Below, piece after piece: positions 30,797 to 41,450 of a stretch of 64,000 nt of DNA; within the stretch, counting starts at the first letter, position 1, and each line of letters opens with the position of its first letter. The DNA is from Thioclava sp. GXIMD2076 (GTDB taxonomy: Bacteria; Pseudomonadota; Alphaproteobacteria; Rhodobacterales; Rhodobacteraceae). Made by a program: the position numbers and the translations under genes. The notes beneath the pieces are model-generated. The model was not told where the DNA came from and searched no databases. It was given only the letters and a program-made list of their open reading frames with translations. The stretch spans positions 62,001 to 126,000 of the forward strand of contig NZ_CP149932.1 of assembly GCF_037949795.1 (NCBI RefSeq), written 5' to 3'.

Positions 30797-31612
30797 CTAG
30801 ATTTCCCGAAAGGTTCTGGGTGTTACATTTGTGTCGCGCCCATGCGTTGCACGCCAAGACGGCTCGGTTGCCGGCTTCGTGGCCCCTTCCAGAATCGACA
30901 GTGGCTTGCGCACCCGTGCTCCAAGACCCGGCCGGCGCGGCTGTGTCACCTGTTTCGACACTTCCAGCATGACAACCCCCGCCGCCAGCAGCCCCGAAAT
31001 CTTTTGCCCGACCCCTTCCCACATCTGCGCCGAGCGCAACCAGAACCGCCGGTGCGAGGGAGGAATATAGAGCGCTGCGGTATGACGTTCGGGGACGAAC
31101 CCGTTGCGGCGCGCCAGAGCATCAAGTTGCGACAGCGTATAGGGTTTCCCAAAACCGAACGGCGTTGTCTCGCGCGGTGCCCAGAGCCCCGCGCGGTTCG
31201 GCACGATCAGAAGCGCCCGTCCTCCCGGTCCCAGCACACGCCAGCATTCCTCCAGCAATTCGCCCGCGTTATCGGATTGCTCGATGGCATGCATCACTAC
31301 CAGCCGGTCCACCAATCCCGTCTCGAGCGGCCATTGCACCTCTTCGGTCAGCACCGAGACATTCGGCTCGCCCGCAGGCCATGGCATCACGCCTTGCGGT
31401 GCAGGCATGAGCGAGATCACCCGGCGGGAATTGGCCAGATAGGGTCGCAACAGGGGCGCCGCAAACCCGAAACCAGCGACCGTCCGCCCTGTGGCCCCCG
31501 CCCCTTCCGCAGGCCAGAGAGACAGCACACGGTCCCGTAGCGCGCGTTGTGCGACGCGCCCCAACTGTGTGCGGTAATAGAAATTTCGCAAATCAAGCAC
31601 ATCTACATGCAT
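30797..31612 (-). CDS. Class I SAM-dependent methyltransferase
   Basis: 271 residues. Rossmann-type Methyltransf_11 core: [15 protein letters not shown] (motif I region, with an unusual GFGFAAP instead of a GxGxG), [16 protein letters not shown] (motif IV) and [14 protein letters not shown] (motif after beta-5). Substrate unknown. Divergent from gloB by 62 bases, a pairing seen in other Rhodobacterales. Confidence 0.8.
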   Translation of the reverse strand: MHVDVLDLRNFYYRTQLGRVAQRALRDRVLSLWPAEGAGATGRTVAGFGFAAPLLRPYLANSRRVISLMPAPQGVMPWPAGEPNVSVLTEEVQWPLETGLVDRLVVMHAIEQSDNAGELLEECWRVLGPGGRALLIVPNRAGLWAPRETTPFGFGKPYTLSQLDALARRNGFVPERHTAALYIPPSHRRFWLRSAQMWEGVGQKISGLLAAGVVMLEVSKQVTQPRRPGLGARVRKPLSILEGATKPATEPSWRATHGRDTNVTPRTFREI

Positions 31613-31674
31613 TGCAGCTCGGGTCCCATTCGGCTTAGCCTGTCCTAAACATAGTGAAGGTTCTCGAAAACACC

Positions 31675-32445
31675 ATGACCATCGAACTTACCGTCGTTCC
31701 CTGCCTGAGCGACAATTACGCCTATATCGCCAAGGACACCGCAACCGGAGCCGTAACTCTGATCGATGCGCCGGAAGCGGGACCGATTATGGAAGCGCTC
31801 AAGGCGCAGGATCTCAAACTCGACGGCATCCTGCTGACCCACCATCATGACGACCATATCGCGGGCGTGGCCGAGATCCGTGCCCGCACCGGCGCCAAGG
31901 TTATCGGTGCGGCGGCCGATCGCCATCGTCTGCCGCCGCTGGATGTGGTGGTCGAGCCCGGCAACCAGATCCGGATCGGGTCGGACGACGTGCAGGTGAT
32001 CGATGTATCGGGCCATACGGTCGGCCATGTGGCTTTCTACTTTCCGCAATCGGGGATGGTCTTTACCGGTGACAGCCTGATGGCATGGGGCTGTGGACGC
32101 CTGTTCGAGGGCTCGCCAGCCCAGATGCTCGAAAGCCTGCGCCGGATCGCGGCGCTGCCCGAGGGGGTCATCGTCTGCTCGGGCCATGAATATACCGAGT
32201 CCAACGGCCGGTTCGCGCTCAATCTCGAACCCGCCAATCCGGCGCTGAAATCGCGGATGCGCGATACGATGGCGCGGCGCGGACGGGGTGAACCGACAGT
32301 GCCCTCGACCTTGGCACTGGAAAAGGCAACGAACCCGTTCCTGCGGGCGGACGACCCCGACCTCTGTGCCGCTCTGGGTCTGCCTTCGACCGCCTCGGCA
32401 CTCGATGTGTTCACCAAAGCGCGTCAGGCGAAAGATCAGTTCTGA
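31675..32445 (+). CDS. gloB: Hydroxyacylglutathione hydrolase (glyoxalase II)
   Basis: 256 residues from ATG 31675 ([18 protein letters not shown]), the family's usual length; a GTG seven codons earlier is possible. Metallo-beta-lactamase fold: THHHDDH (about residues 55-61), [20 protein letters not shown] and CSGHEYT supply the two-metal ligands. The C-terminal domain that binds glutathione is present. Hydrolyses S-lactoylglutathione in methylglyoxal detoxification. Its last 10 bases overlap the end of the convergent ClC gene. Confidence 0.95.
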   Translation: MTIELTVVPCLSDNYAYIAKDTATGAVTLIDAPEAGPIMEALKAQDLKLDGILLTHHHDDHIAGVAEIRARTGAKVIGAAADRHRLPPLDVVVEPGNQIRIGSDDVQVIDVSGHTVGHVAFYFPQSGMVFTGDSLMAWGCGRLFEGSPAQMLESLRRIAALPEGVIVCSGHEYTESNGRFALNLEPANPALKSRMRDTMARRGRGEPTVPSTLALEKATNPFLRADDPDLCAALGLPSTASALDVFTKARQAKDQF

Positions 32446-33830
32446 GATCTTTCGGCTGCATCCGGTGCGGGATCGGCATCATCCCCCCGCGCCGCTTGCG
32501 CCTTGGCACGGCGCAGACGGATAGCATCGGCAATAAAGAACCGCGCCAGCGTCCCGTAAAGCGGCTCGGGCGAGACAAAACGGGCCGTGCCGTAGCCGAT
32601 CATCGAGGCGGCCATGACCGGCACGATATTGCTGTGGCTACCCGTCATCTCGATGATGATGACAAAGGCGGTCATCGGTGATTGCACCACACCCGCAAAA
32701 TATCCGGCCATCCCGAGGATCGACGACAGGCCGATATTGGTGCCCATAATCAATGCGATAGAGGACCCAAGGCCAGCTCCTACAGCCAATGATGGCGCAA
32801 AGAGCCCGCCCGGAATGCCCGAAACAGTGGCCGCGACCGTGACGATCAGTTTGCCGAAGAAGAAGGTGACCGGCAACGCCTCGCCCTCGATGGCGCTGCG
32901 CGCCTCGCCATACCCGGTGCCAAAGGTCGCCCCCGCAAAGGCGAAACCGATGATGGCCGTGATGATACCGCAGGCGAGCGCTTGCCAGAGGGAGCGGCGG
33001 AACCCGTTACCATTGGCTTTCCAGCGCCGGATCCGGCGTGTGAGATTGATTACCAGCCGCGAGAAAAGCGCCCCAAAAAGCCCTCCCGTGACCCCGCAGA
33101 CGACCACGAGCCCCAGATCGCGCGGCAGTTCGCCGATGGAGTCCGAGATGCCGAAATAGGTATAGTTGCCAAGGAGGCTGAGCGAGGCGACGCCCGCGAT
33201 GATCACCGCCGAGAGCACGATCCCGTTCGTGCGCGACTGGTAGCTGCGGCTCATTTCCTCGATGGCGAACACGATCCCCGCCAGCGGAGTGTTGAACGCT
33301 GCGGCAATTCCAGCGGCGGAGCCTGCGAGGATCAGCCCCCGCGAATGCGCCATCCCGCCGATGCTCGCCGATTGCAGCATGATCGCCGAGCCGATCTGCA
33401 CGGTCGGCCCTTCGCGCCCGATCGAGCCTCCCGAGAACAGCCCCAGCACCGTCAGGAAAATCTTCCCGAAGACAATTTTGAGCGACAACAGTGCCGTGCG
33501 CTCTCCCGGCTCGGTCAGCGATTGCGCGGCAATGGCCTGAGGAATACCAGAACCCGAGGTTCCGGGGAACAGGGTGAGCGACAGATAGGCGCAGAGCAGA
33601 AACCCCAGAGGCGTGATGATCAGGGGCAGCCAACTGCGCCCCGAGCCCACCGTGATATGGCGGAACAATTCCTGCGCATAGTCGGCGGCAGTGGCGAAAC
33701 CGACCGAAATCACCCCGATCGCAATCGCACCGAGCCAGAAGATGAGGCGCGATTTCCACAGTCTGCGCGATGACACCATCGCACGGGACCGACGCAGCAT
33801 AGCGTTTCGGGAAATTTTATATCTGCGCAT
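32436..33830 (-). CDS. ClC-type chloride channel/transporter
   Basis: 464 residues from ATG 33830. About ten to eleven membrane helices. Selectivity-filter motifs: GTSGSGIPQAIA (GSGIP), SIGREGPTVQIG containing the gating Glu, IVFAIEEMSR with the internal-gate Glu, and GIPGGLFAPSLAVGAG (GxFxP). Presence of both glutamates suggests a proton/chloride antiporter. The last 10 bases overlap gloB on the other strand. Confidence 0.93.
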   Translation of the reverse strand: MRRYKISRNAMLRRSRAMVSSRRLWKSRLIFWLGAIAIGVISVGFATAADYAQELFRHITVGSGRSWLPLIITPLGFLLCAYLSLTLFPGTSGSGIPQAIAAQSLTEPGERTALLSLKIVFGKIFLTVLGLFSGGSIGREGPTVQIGSAIMLQSASIGGMAHSRGLILAGSAAGIAAAFNTPLAGIVFAIEEMSRSYQSRTNGIVLSAVIIAGVASLSLLGNYTYFGISDSIGELPRDLGLVVVCGVTGGLFGALFSRLVINLTRRIRRWKANGNGFRRSLWQALACGIITAIIGFAFAGATFGTGYGEARSAIEGEALPVTFFFGKLIVTVAATVSGIPGGLFAPSLAVGAGLGSSIALIMGTNIGLSSILGMAGYFAGVVQSPMTAFVIIIEMTGSHSNIVPVMAASMIGYGTARFVSPEPLYGTLARFFIADAIRLRRAKAQAARGDDADPAPDAAERSQN

Positions 33831-34287
33831 ATCCAAACCTTCGGGCTGACATGCCTCCCTAGTGCCCCGAGGTCATATGTTTCAACCCTCTTGTCATGAA
33901 AAATGCGGGCGAATTGTCGCAATCATGCTTATTATTGGCAAGGTGCCCTGCCCCATCGTCGGACATCGTCCGAGGCCAGCGCTGAACGCGGTGAATCAGC
34001 CCTCTCCCGCACCGCCTATTTTTTAATCAAAAATTGTCGAAATTTTACGTCAAATCTTTTACAGCCTGTTGATTTCATGGACACGATACCCCATTTTGGC
34101 AGCCCAGCTTCGGTAAAGGCCGTTTTGGTTACCTTCTGTTCACTTTTCCAGCAGAGCCTGAAACTTATCCGGAATTTGCATCAAGGGTCTTGAAGAGCGC
34201 GAATTTCCACCGAAGTTTAATAGTATGAGGCCAGGTTGGTGAGAGAGTCGTTCTGACGCGCTCGCCAACATAGGAAAGGAGCACCAC
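33831..34287. other. Non-coding gap upstream of clpA
   Basis: 457 bases without a supported gene, partly AT-rich (about 34010-34070). An inverted repeat TCGGAC-ATC-GTCCGA lies at 33959-33973. CTTGAA at 34189-34194 could be the -35 of a heat-shock (RpoH) promoter, but no good -10 follows. No clpS is present; AAAGGAG precedes clpA. Confidence 0.4.
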
Positions 34288-36621
34288 ATGCCTTCGTTCT
34301 CGACTACTTTAGAACAAGCAATCCATGGTGCGCTGGCACTGGCCAACGCGCGCCGGCACGAACTGGCGACGCTTGAGCACCTGCTGCTGGCGCTGATCGA
34401 CGAACCTGACGCGAACCGTGTCATGCGAGCCTGCTCGGTCGATCTGGACGAACTTCGTCAAACCCTAACCGACTTCATCGATGATGACCTGTCGACCCTG
34501 ATCACAGAGGTCGAAGGCTCCGAAGCGGTGCCCACTGCTGCTTTCCAGCGCGTGATCCAGCGCGCGGCCATCCATGTCCAATCCTCCGGCCGCTCCGAGG
34601 TGACCGGCGCCAATGTGCTTGTCGCGATCTTCGCCGAGCGCGAGTCGAATGCGGCCTTCTTCCTGCAGGAGCAGGAGATGACCCGTTATGACGCGGTGAA
34701 TTTCATCGCACACGGCGTGGCCAAAGATCCTGAATTCGGCGAGAACCGTTCGGTGACAGGTGCCGAGGAGGAAGAAACCCCCAAAGCCGATACCACCGCG
34801 CATCAGTCCGAGCGTGAAGGTAAGGAGTCGGCTCTGGCGAAATACTGCGTCGATCTGAACAAGAAATCCAAGAAGGGTGACATCGATCCGCTGATCGGTC
34901 GTCATGAGGAGGTCGAACGCTGCGTGCAAGTGCTCTGCCGCCGTCGCAAGAACAACCCGCTCCTCGTGGGTGATCCCGGCGTGGGCAAAACCGCGATCGC
35001 GGAAGGTCTTGCGCTGAAAATTACGCGCGGCGAGACACCCGATATCCTGAAGGGCTCGACGATCTACTCGCTCGATATGGGCGCCCTTCTGGCGGGCACC
35101 CGCTACCGCGGTGATTTCGAAGAGCGTTTGAAGGCGGTCGTGAAGGAACTCGAAGAACATCCCGATGCGATCCTCTTCATCGACGAGATCCATACGGTCA
35201 TTGGCGCGGGTGCGACTTCCGGCGGTGCAATGGATGCCTCCAACCTGCTGAAACCGGCGCTGGCCGGCGGCAAGCTGCGCTGCATGGGCTCCACCACCTA
35301 TAAGGAGTTCCGCCAGCACTTCGAGAAGGACCGCGCCCTGTCGCGCCGGTTCCAGAAAATCGATGTAAACGAGCCCTCGACCGCCGATGCCGTCAAGATT
35401 CTCATGGGGCTAAAACCCTATTTCGAGGAGCACCACGACATCCGCTTCACCAACGAGGCCATCAAGACTGCAGTGGAACTGTCGGCCCGTTACATCCATG
35501 ACCGCAAACTGCCCGACAAGGCGATTGACGTGATCGACGAGGCCGGGGCTGCGCAACACCTGCTGCCCGATAGCAAGCGCCGCAAGACGATCTCTCCCAA
35601 AGAGATCGAAAGCGTCGTGGCCAAGATTGCGCGCATTCCCCCGAAAAGCGTGTCGAAAGACGATGCCGAAGTGCTGCGCGATCTGGAGAAAACGCTCAAA
35701 CGTGTGGTCTTCGGTCAGGACAAGGCAATCGAGGTTCTTTCGGCTTCGATCAAGCTGGCGCGGGCCGGATTGCGCGAGCCCGAGAAGCCGATCGGTAACT
35801 ACCTCTTTGCCGGTCCGACCGGTGTAGGTAAGACCGAGGTTGCCAAACAGCTTGCCAGCTCGCTCGGCGTCGAGATGCTGCGTTTCGACATGTCGGAATA
35901 TATGGAGAAACACGCAGTCTCGCGTCTGATCGGCGCACCTCCGGGCTATGTCGGCTTCGATCAGGGTGGCCTTCTGACCGATGGCGTCGACCAGCATCCG
36001 CATTGCGTCTTGCTGCTGGACGAGATCGAGAAAGCGCACCCTGATGTCTATAACATCCTGCTGCAGGTGATGGATAACGGGAAGCTGACCGATCATAACG
36101 GTCGTCAGGTCGATTTCCGCAATGTTATCCTGATCATGACCTCGAACGCAGGTGCATCGGATATGGCGAAAGCCGCCATCGGCTTCGGTCGGGATCGGCG
36201 CGAGGGCGAAGATACCGCCGCCATCGAGCGGACCTTCACGCCGGAATTCCGCAACCGTCTGGATGCCGTGGTCAGCTTCGCGCCTCTGCCGCGCGAGACG
36301 ATCATTCAGGTGGTCGACAAGTTCGTGCTGCAACTCGAGGCCCAGCTGATCGACCGCAACGTCCATATCGAGTTGACGCCGGAAGCCGCCAACTGGCTGG
36401 CCGAGAAAGGCTATGACGAGCGTATGGGCGCCCGCCCGCTGGGTCGCGTGATCCAAGAGCACATCAAGAAACCGCTGGCGGAAGAGCTGCTCTTCGGCAA
36501 GCTGACCAAAGGTGGTCTTGCGAAGGTCTCGGTGAAGGACGACGAGATTGTCATTGAAGCCGAAGAGCCCGGCAAGCCGCGCATCTCCGGTTCCAAGCCG
36601 CCGCTTCTAACGGCCGAGTGA
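34288..36621 (+). CDS. clpA: ATP-dependent Clp protease ATP-binding subunit ClpA
   Basis: 777 residues, normal length. N-domain about residues 1-145 (two Clp_N repeats), first AAA+ module with Walker [10 protein letters not shown] (about 230), second with GPTGVGKTE (about 508), and an IGF-like ClpP-binding loop at AAIGFGRDR (about 630). Unfolds substrates for ClpP. Adaptor clpS, usually just upstream in proteobacteria, is not found here. Followed by a terminator and then IS remnants. Confidence 0.96.
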   Translation: MPSFSTTLEQAIHGALALANARRHELATLEHLLLALIDEPDANRVMRACSVDLDELRQTLTDFIDDDLSTLITEVEGSEAVPTAAFQRVIQRAAIHVQSSGRSEVTGANVLVAIFAERESNAAFFLQEQEMTRYDAVNFIAHGVAKDPEFGENRSVTGAEEEETPKADTTAHQSEREGKESALAKYCVDLNKKSKKGDIDPLIGRHEEVERCVQVLCRRRKNNPLLVGDPGVGKTAIAEGLALKITRGETPDILKGSTIYSLDMGALLAGTRYRGDFEERLKAVVKELEEHPDAILFIDEIHTVIGAGATSGGAMDASNLLKPALAGGKLRCMGSTTYKEFRQHFEKDRALSRRFQKIDVNEPSTADAVKILMGLKPYFEEHHDIRFTNEAIKTAVELSARYIHDRKLPDKAIDVIDEAGAAQHLLPDSKRRKTISPKEIESVVAKIARIPPKSVSKDDAEVLRDLEKTLKRVVFGQDKAIEVLSASIKLARAGLREPEKPIGNYLFAGPTGVGKTEVAKQLASSLGVEMLRFDMSEYMEKHAVSRLIGAPPGYVGFDQGGLLTDGVDQHPHCVLLLDEIEKAHPDVYNILLQVMDNGKLTDHNGRQVDFRNVILIMTSNAGASDMAKAAIGFGRDRREGEDTAAIERTFTPEFRNRLDAVVSFAPLPRETIIQVVDKFVLQLEAQLIDRNVHIELTPEAANWLAEKGYDERMGARPLGRVIQEHIKKPLAEELLFGKLTKGGLAKVSVKDDEIVIEAEEPGKPRISGSKPPLLTAE

Positions 36622-36645
36622 GCCGCGCCCTCGCGTATCTTTTCG

Positions 36646-36672
36646 TTTCGGCCCCGCGCTGCGGGGCCGAAA
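36646..36672 (+). terminator. Terminator hairpin after clpA
   Basis: Perfect 12-bp stem TTTCGGCCCCGC (36646-36657)/GCGGGGCCGAAA (36661-36672) with a GCT loop; CCGTTTTG follows. Confidence 0.8.
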
Positions 36673-36888
36673 CCGTTTTGAGGGCTACCCTGATGGGTGC
36701 GAACGAACCGACCGGTACGTAAGCCCTTCCCTATTCCAATTCGAGATCCGTCCTCCAGCTGCCTTGATTGCCCCATCCGCAAACAGCCGATGACTGCCAG
36801 ACCAAAGTCAGTTTCAACGATCCATAGGCTCTACGCCCATGGAACTATCGGCGATCTGCCTCCCTGATCTGCGGGTTTAAGGAAGGGC

Positions 36889-38110
36889 CGCCCCATTTCC
36901 CGGACCGTTTTTCGGCGGCGCTGAGGTTGCCTATAGGTCATGCTGCAGCCTTCAAATCGAGACCTTGATGGCCTCTTGGTGTTCTAGGATATCATCCACT
37001 TTCCTGTGCCGGTCTCAAACGCGTTCAGATAGACGCATTCGTAGTTCAGCGACCGCAAAAGCCGCGCGATCATCACGTTATCCATCCATCTGCCTCGCCC
37101 GTCCGCCGATATCTTCATAGTTGCGTCTGCGAGGATCTTCGTGAAGCGTGGGCTTGTGAACGGACGGCTTTAGTCCGTGTTGAATATCTCGGGCTTTCCA
37201 TGCCGTGGCGGTTTCCTCCAAGGCCTGGATACAGAACTCCACGTCCATGGTATTCGACAGACGCCACGACAGAACCCGGCGCGTCGCCCTATCCATAATG
37301 GCGACCAGGTAACGGAACCCGCGCTGCATCACGATGTAGGCGATGTCAGCCTGCCAGACGTGATCGGGCCGCGTGTCTGGTAAATCCATATAAAATACAT
37401 ACACTTACGGATCTCCAGAGATGGCCGCGAGGTCCTGGGCCTTTGATAAACAGCCCGCAGATCCATCCTGGCCATGAGCCTTCGGACTCGCTTGCGCCCA
37501 ACGCAATATCCTTCACCACGCAGATGCCGCCCCATCTGGCGGCTACCATAAAACGACCTCTCCATGAACTGCGCGTCGGCAAGCTTCATCAAGGCTAGGT
37601 TCAGCGGCGGCTCGGGTCTGCTCGGGCTGTAAAACGCCAAGCGGCTGAGCCCGAGCAAGGCGCATTGCCGCAGGATCGACAGCTCGGGATGTCGGGGAGC
37701 GATCATGTCCCGCCACAACTATACCCTCGCCGTCGCCAGCGGCGCTCGAAGCGGTGGCGCCACAACGGCTCGCCTCGCGCTCAAAAATCCCGCTCTACCA
37801 CGAGCTGGCCGATCTTCGCATGCAGCTTCTCGATCTCGCCCTCGCTCGCTGCGGCCTTTCCCGAGAAGATCCCCGATATGCGCTTGGCGCTTCCATGCGT
37901 TGATTACCGTCTGATGCACGCCGTACTTAGCCACCAGATCGGAGATCGTTGCCTCATCGCGGATCGCCCCGAGTGCCACTTTCACCTTGAACGCAAGCCC
38001 CCATAGTTCTTCCGTTATCCAGCCATGCCGTTCCTCCTCGTCGTCGTTGACGGCAAGCTCGAGCCAGACTCTCCGGGTTTCGCGGGCCACCTCAACGACT
38101 TCCCCCTGCG
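36889..38110 (-). pseudogene. Decayed IS3-family element (orfA and orfB remnants)
   Basis: Fragments of both transposase frames are recognisable on the minus strand. OrfA (about 37720-38110): FKVKVALGAIRDEATISDLVAKYGVHQTVINAWKRQ followed by a frameshift. OrfB in two frames (37329-37718 and 37078-37404): PELSILRQCALLGLSRLAFY, FYGSRQMGRHLRGEGYCVGR, then HVWQADIAYIVMQRGFRYL. The catalytic C-terminal part is scrambled. The left end (CCCATTTCCCGGAC) matches the element at 53.2 kb, so the two are related copies. It has inserted between clpA and the stator-like pair. Confidence 0.85.
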
Positions 38111-38211
38111 CCAAGCGGTTACCCGTCTACCTCACGGGTTCTACTCGCGATGATCCTATAGAGACGCATCGGCGCCACAGGCCGGATCAGGCAGGCAGGC
38201 TCATCGCCCCC

Positions 38212-39594
38212 TTAGCGCTCGGTCAGTTTCAGCTCGATCCGGCGGTTCGCAGCGCGGGCCTCGGCACTATCGCCCTCTGCCACCGGACGGTATTGGCCAA
38301 AACCGGTCGCTGCAAGCCGCTCGGGCGGGAATTTCAGATCGTCGATCATGTAGCGCACCACCGAGAGCGCGCGGGCCTGACTGAGCTCCCAGTTGTCGCG
38401 GAACTGTCCGTTGCCCGAGAGCGGCACGTCATCGGTATGGCCATCCACACGGATAATCCAGTCGAGCTGAGGTGGGATTTCGGACGCAAGCTCGTCAAGA
38501 AGCGCGGTGACCTGCTTGATCTGCGCCTTGCCGGCATCCGACAGCGTGGCCGAGCCTTGCGGGAACAACACCTCTGAGGAGAAGACGAAGCGGTCGCCGA
38601 CGACCTTCACGCCTTCGCGCCCTTGCAGAATCTTCGACAGACGCCCGAAGAATTCCGAGCGATAACTTGCCAGATCTTGTGCCTCAGCTTCGGCCTTCTT
38701 GCGGGCCGCCTCTTCCAGCGCGGCACGCCTTTTCTGCTCTGCGGCAAGCTGGGCCAGCGCGGAGTTCAGTTGAGTTCCCAGAGATTCGATCTGGCTTCTG
38801 GATGCGACAGACCGGCTCTGGCTGTCATCGAGCACTGCTTGCAACTGGCCGAGCTGCCCGCGAAGCGCAGCGATCTGCTGGTTCAATAACTCGACCTTGC
38901 GGGCGGCCTCTGTCGAAATCGACTTCTGATCTGCCAGAGCCTTATCCGCCACAGCCTTTAGCGCTGCCTGACGCTCGGCTTCGGTCAGCTGTTGGTCGAG
39001 CCTGCCCTGTAGATCCTCCCGCGCGGCCTGTGCCGCCGCCAGCTTGGTCAGCGTGTCCTCGGCTTGTTTGCGGGCCTCTTCCAAAGCCAGCGTCATGGCA
39101 GAGATCTCGTCGCCCGAGGATTGCAGCTTGGCGCGCAGATCATCGATCGTCGCCTGCGAGACACGAAGCTTCTCGTCAGATGCGTCGGCCTGCGCCTGCT
39201 GGGCGGCCAGAAGCTGGGCGACCTGCGCCTCGAAGGCAGTGATTTTCTCCCCTGCGGCATCCAGATCGGATTGCCGCTCCTTCAGCTGCCCCGTCAGATT
39301 GGCGATCAGGGTCGCCTGACGCTGGGCCGCCGTCTCGGCATCGGTCAGGCGGGTTTCGAGCGATCCAACTTTCTGGCGCGAGAGCGAGAGCGCCTGAGCC
39401 AGACCATCGACCGTATCATTAAGCGAGGCCAGCTCGTTTTCCTGAGTGTCGACCTGCTGGCGCAGCACCGATTGCACCACCATGAAAATCGAGAGCACAA
39501 AGATCACGACCAGAAGAAGCGCGGTCATCGCATCTACGAAACCGGGCCAGATATTGGTAGAAAAGCGTTGCCGCCCGCGCCGCGCCAGAGCCAT
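38212..39594 (-). CDS. MotB/OmpA-like protein of a non-flagellar ion-driven pair
   Basis: 460 residues. One membrane helix near the N-terminus, NIWPGFVDAMTALLLVVIF, carries an Asp (about residue 22) at the place of the proton-binding Asp of MotB. A long coiled coil follows (about residues 45-310, rich in Gln, Ala, Leu and Glu). The C-terminal OmpA/MotB peptidoglycan-binding domain spans about 335-460: VDGHTDDVPLSG, SQARALSVVRYM and ANRRIELKL. Start one base after the MotA-like gene's stop, so the two are coupled. Same architecture as ZorB but with no Zorya effectors nearby; widespread in alphaproteobacteria. Confidence 0.82.
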   Translation of the reverse strand: MALARRGRQRFSTNIWPGFVDAMTALLLVVIFVLSIFMVVQSVLRQQVDTQENELASLNDTVDGLAQALSLSRQKVGSLETRLTDAETAAQRQATLIANLTGQLKERQSDLDAAGEKITAFEAQVAQLLAAQQAQADASDEKLRVSQATIDDLRAKLQSSGDEISAMTLALEEARKQAEDTLTKLAAAQAAREDLQGRLDQQLTEAERQAALKAVADKALADQKSISTEAARKVELLNQQIAALRGQLGQLQAVLDDSQSRSVASRSQIESLGTQLNSALAQLAAEQKRRAALEEAARKKAEAEAQDLASYRSEFFGRLSKILQGREGVKVVGDRFVFSSEVLFPQGSATLSDAGKAQIKQVTALLDELASEIPPQLDWIIRVDGHTDDVPLSGNGQFRDNWELSQARALSVVRYMIDDLKFPPERLAATGFGQYRPVAEGDSAEARAANRRIELKLTER

Positions 39595-39595
39595 C

Positions 39596-40768
39596 TCAGC
39601 TCTCCCGCGGGCGGGCGAGAATCGCGCGCGTCATCGCGGCGAAATCATGGCGCAGCTCGGCCATGCTCTCCTGGCGGCCCGCCGACATCTCCTCGAGAAT
39701 CCGCGCCATCTGCCCATCCATCGAGCGCAGACGCATCCGCATCTCGGCGTCATTTTCGGCAGAGAGATCAGAGGCATAATAGGCAGCCATCGTCTCGAGC
39801 GCCATCACCAGCCGGTCCTGACCATCGGCCATGCGCTGCAGGCTCTCGGCCTGTGCGGCGCGCGCGGCGATCTCCGTATCAAGGCGCTCGGAGAGCCCCT
39901 CCATCACATGCGCGAGCTGGCCCAGACGCACATCCACCTGACGGCGCGAGCCCTCGCTCGAGGCAAAGAGCCCGTTGAGCTGGTTCATCTGCTCAGCCAT
40001 ATGATCGAGAACCTCGATCACGGCCGATTCCTCGCCGTCGCCTCCGGCAAAGCTGAGGCGGCTGATCGAGCTGATCCATTCCTCCAGCTCGCGGTAGAAC
40101 CGGTTCTGGCCATGGGTCACGAACAGCTCCAGAAGTCCGACAATCAGCGAGCCCGCAAGCCCAAGGAGCGAGGACGAGAACGCCGTGCCCATGCCCCCCA
40201 GCTGCCCCTCGAGACCGGTCATCAGATTGTCGAAGACACTCAGCCCCGACTGACCGTCCTGCGGAGCCAGCGCGCGGATCGTATCGACCACGGCGGGCAC
40301 CGTCGTGGCCAGCCCGTAAAACGTACCCAAGAGCCCGAGAAAAATCAGAAGCCCCGTAACATAGCGGGTGATATCGCGGCCCTCATCGATCCGCTCGGCC
40401 ACCGATTCGAGGATCGAGCGGCCTGCAGAGGTCGAGATATCGGCACGCTGGCGTGCTCCCAAAAGAGCCGCCAGCGGCGCCAGCATTACCGGCGCACGCA
40501 CATTGGGACGCCCTGGACGGTCAGCGGCAAAGCTCTCGAGCCAGCTGACCGCCTTGATCAGCTGCACCACCTGCCAGAAACAGGCCAGAACCCCGAGCAC
40601 GAAGGTGATCAGAATCACCCCGTTCAGCCACGGGTTCGACAGGAAGATCGGGAAGATCCGCGCATAGGCGAAGACGGCCCCTGCGGCCACCAGCCCCAGA
40701 ACCACCAGCATCATGAAGATCTGCCGGACCGGTTGGGAGAATTGCGCTTCGAGTTTCAGCTTGGACAT
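39596..40768 (-). CDS. MotA/TolQ/ExbB-like membrane protein of a non-flagellar ion-driven pair
   Basis: 390 residues. Two N-terminal membrane segments (about residues 17-35, 48-66), then FLGLLGTFYGLATTVPAVVDTI (about 140-162) and SSLLGLAGSLIVGLLELFV (about 200), which match the MotA/TolQ/ExbB channel helices. The C-terminal 150 residues are helical and cytoplasmic. With the downstream MotB-like protein it should form a proton-driven cell-wall-anchored complex. Its resemblance to ZorA is noted; neighbours are housekeeping genes. Confidence 0.82.
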   Translation of the reverse strand: MSKLKLEAQFSQPVRQIFMMLVVLGLVAAGAVFAYARIFPIFLSNPWLNGVILITFVLGVLACFWQVVQLIKAVSWLESFAADRPGRPNVRAPVMLAPLAALLGARQRADISTSAGRSILESVAERIDEGRDITRYVTGLLIFLGLLGTFYGLATTVPAVVDTIRALAPQDGQSGLSVFDNLMTGLEGQLGGMGTAFSSSLLGLAGSLIVGLLELFVTHGQNRFYRELEEWISSISRLSFAGGDGEESAVIEVLDHMAEQMNQLNGLFASSEGSRRQVDVRLGQLAHVMEGLSERLDTEIAARAAQAESLQRMADGQDRLVMALETMAAYYASDLSAENDAEMRMRLRSMDGQMARILEEMSAGRQESMAELRHDFAAMTRAILARPRES

Positions 40769-40847
40769 GGGGAGGGGCCCGATTTACCTGTTAACTTGGC
40801 GTTGACCCTAGCCGCCCGCGCGCATTTGTCCAAGGGCTATCAGGAGA

Positions 40848-41387
40848 TCAGGCGCATCCCGTCAGATGGCGCACTCTTGCGGCCAACCAGTCGAGATCGG
40901 GATCGGCGATGCCGAGTGTGCCCAGATGCTGCGCCGTATTGTAGAGGTAGTCGCAATTCGGGCCCATCCGGCCACAGGATCGGGCAATGATCCGCGCCTG
41001 TTCCTCGAGCGTATGGTGGCAATATTGGGGATTGGCGGGGTCCACCACATAGGTCACCGCCTCGACCACCCGCCCGTCGGCGAGCGCCACCGGCAGGATC
41101 CGCTCCTCATAGGCGCTCGAGACCAGCTCCCGATCACGCAGATAGGCCAGCACGTCCGCTTCCTCGCCGGCTTTCGCGCGCAACGCCACACCGGCACAGA
41201 CGGCGTTTTCCTGTGCATCAAGCGCCAGCACCAGCCCCGGATTTTCCTCGGTGCCGCGATAATGGATGGAGGTCATGCAAAACGAACGGTGCCAGCCCTT
41301 GAGCCGACCAAGGGACTGTTCCGCCACCTCGAATCCCGGTTTCCAGATGAGCGAGCCATATCCGAAGACCCATAACGTTTTGTTCAT
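40848..41387 (-). CDS. ChaC-type gamma-glutamylcyclotransferase
   Basis: 179 residues from ATG 41387 (NKTLWVFGYGSLIWKPGF after Met). GYGSLIW is the substrate-binding loop of the ChaC/GGCT family; the catalytic Glu is probably in the LVSSAYEERIL region (about residue 105). Degrades glutathione to 5-oxoproline and Cys-Gly in characterised members. A longer frame to 41771 overlaps the divergent DUF2125 gene and is rejected. Confidence 0.9.
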   Translation of the reverse strand: MNKTLWVFGYGSLIWKPGFEVAEQSLGRLKGWHRSFCMTSIHYRGTEENPGLVLALDAQENAVCAGVALRAKAGEEADVLAYLRDRELVSSAYEERILPVALADGRVVEAVTYVVDPANPQYCHHTLEEQARIIARSCGRMGPNCDYLYNTAQHLGTLGIADPDLDWLAARVRHLTGCA

Positions 41388-41450
41388 GCCTCTGGTCCTT
41401 TCGTCTTTGGCCGAATAGAGAAAATACGACGAGCTGTGAAGAGGTGTATA

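Noticed and set aside
38212..40768. A Zorya anti-phage system
   Set aside because: ZorA/ZorB-like architecture is present, but no ZorC, ZorD or ZorE lies nearby; the neighbours are housekeeping genes and an IS remnant, and similar pairs are widespread in alphaproteobacteria.
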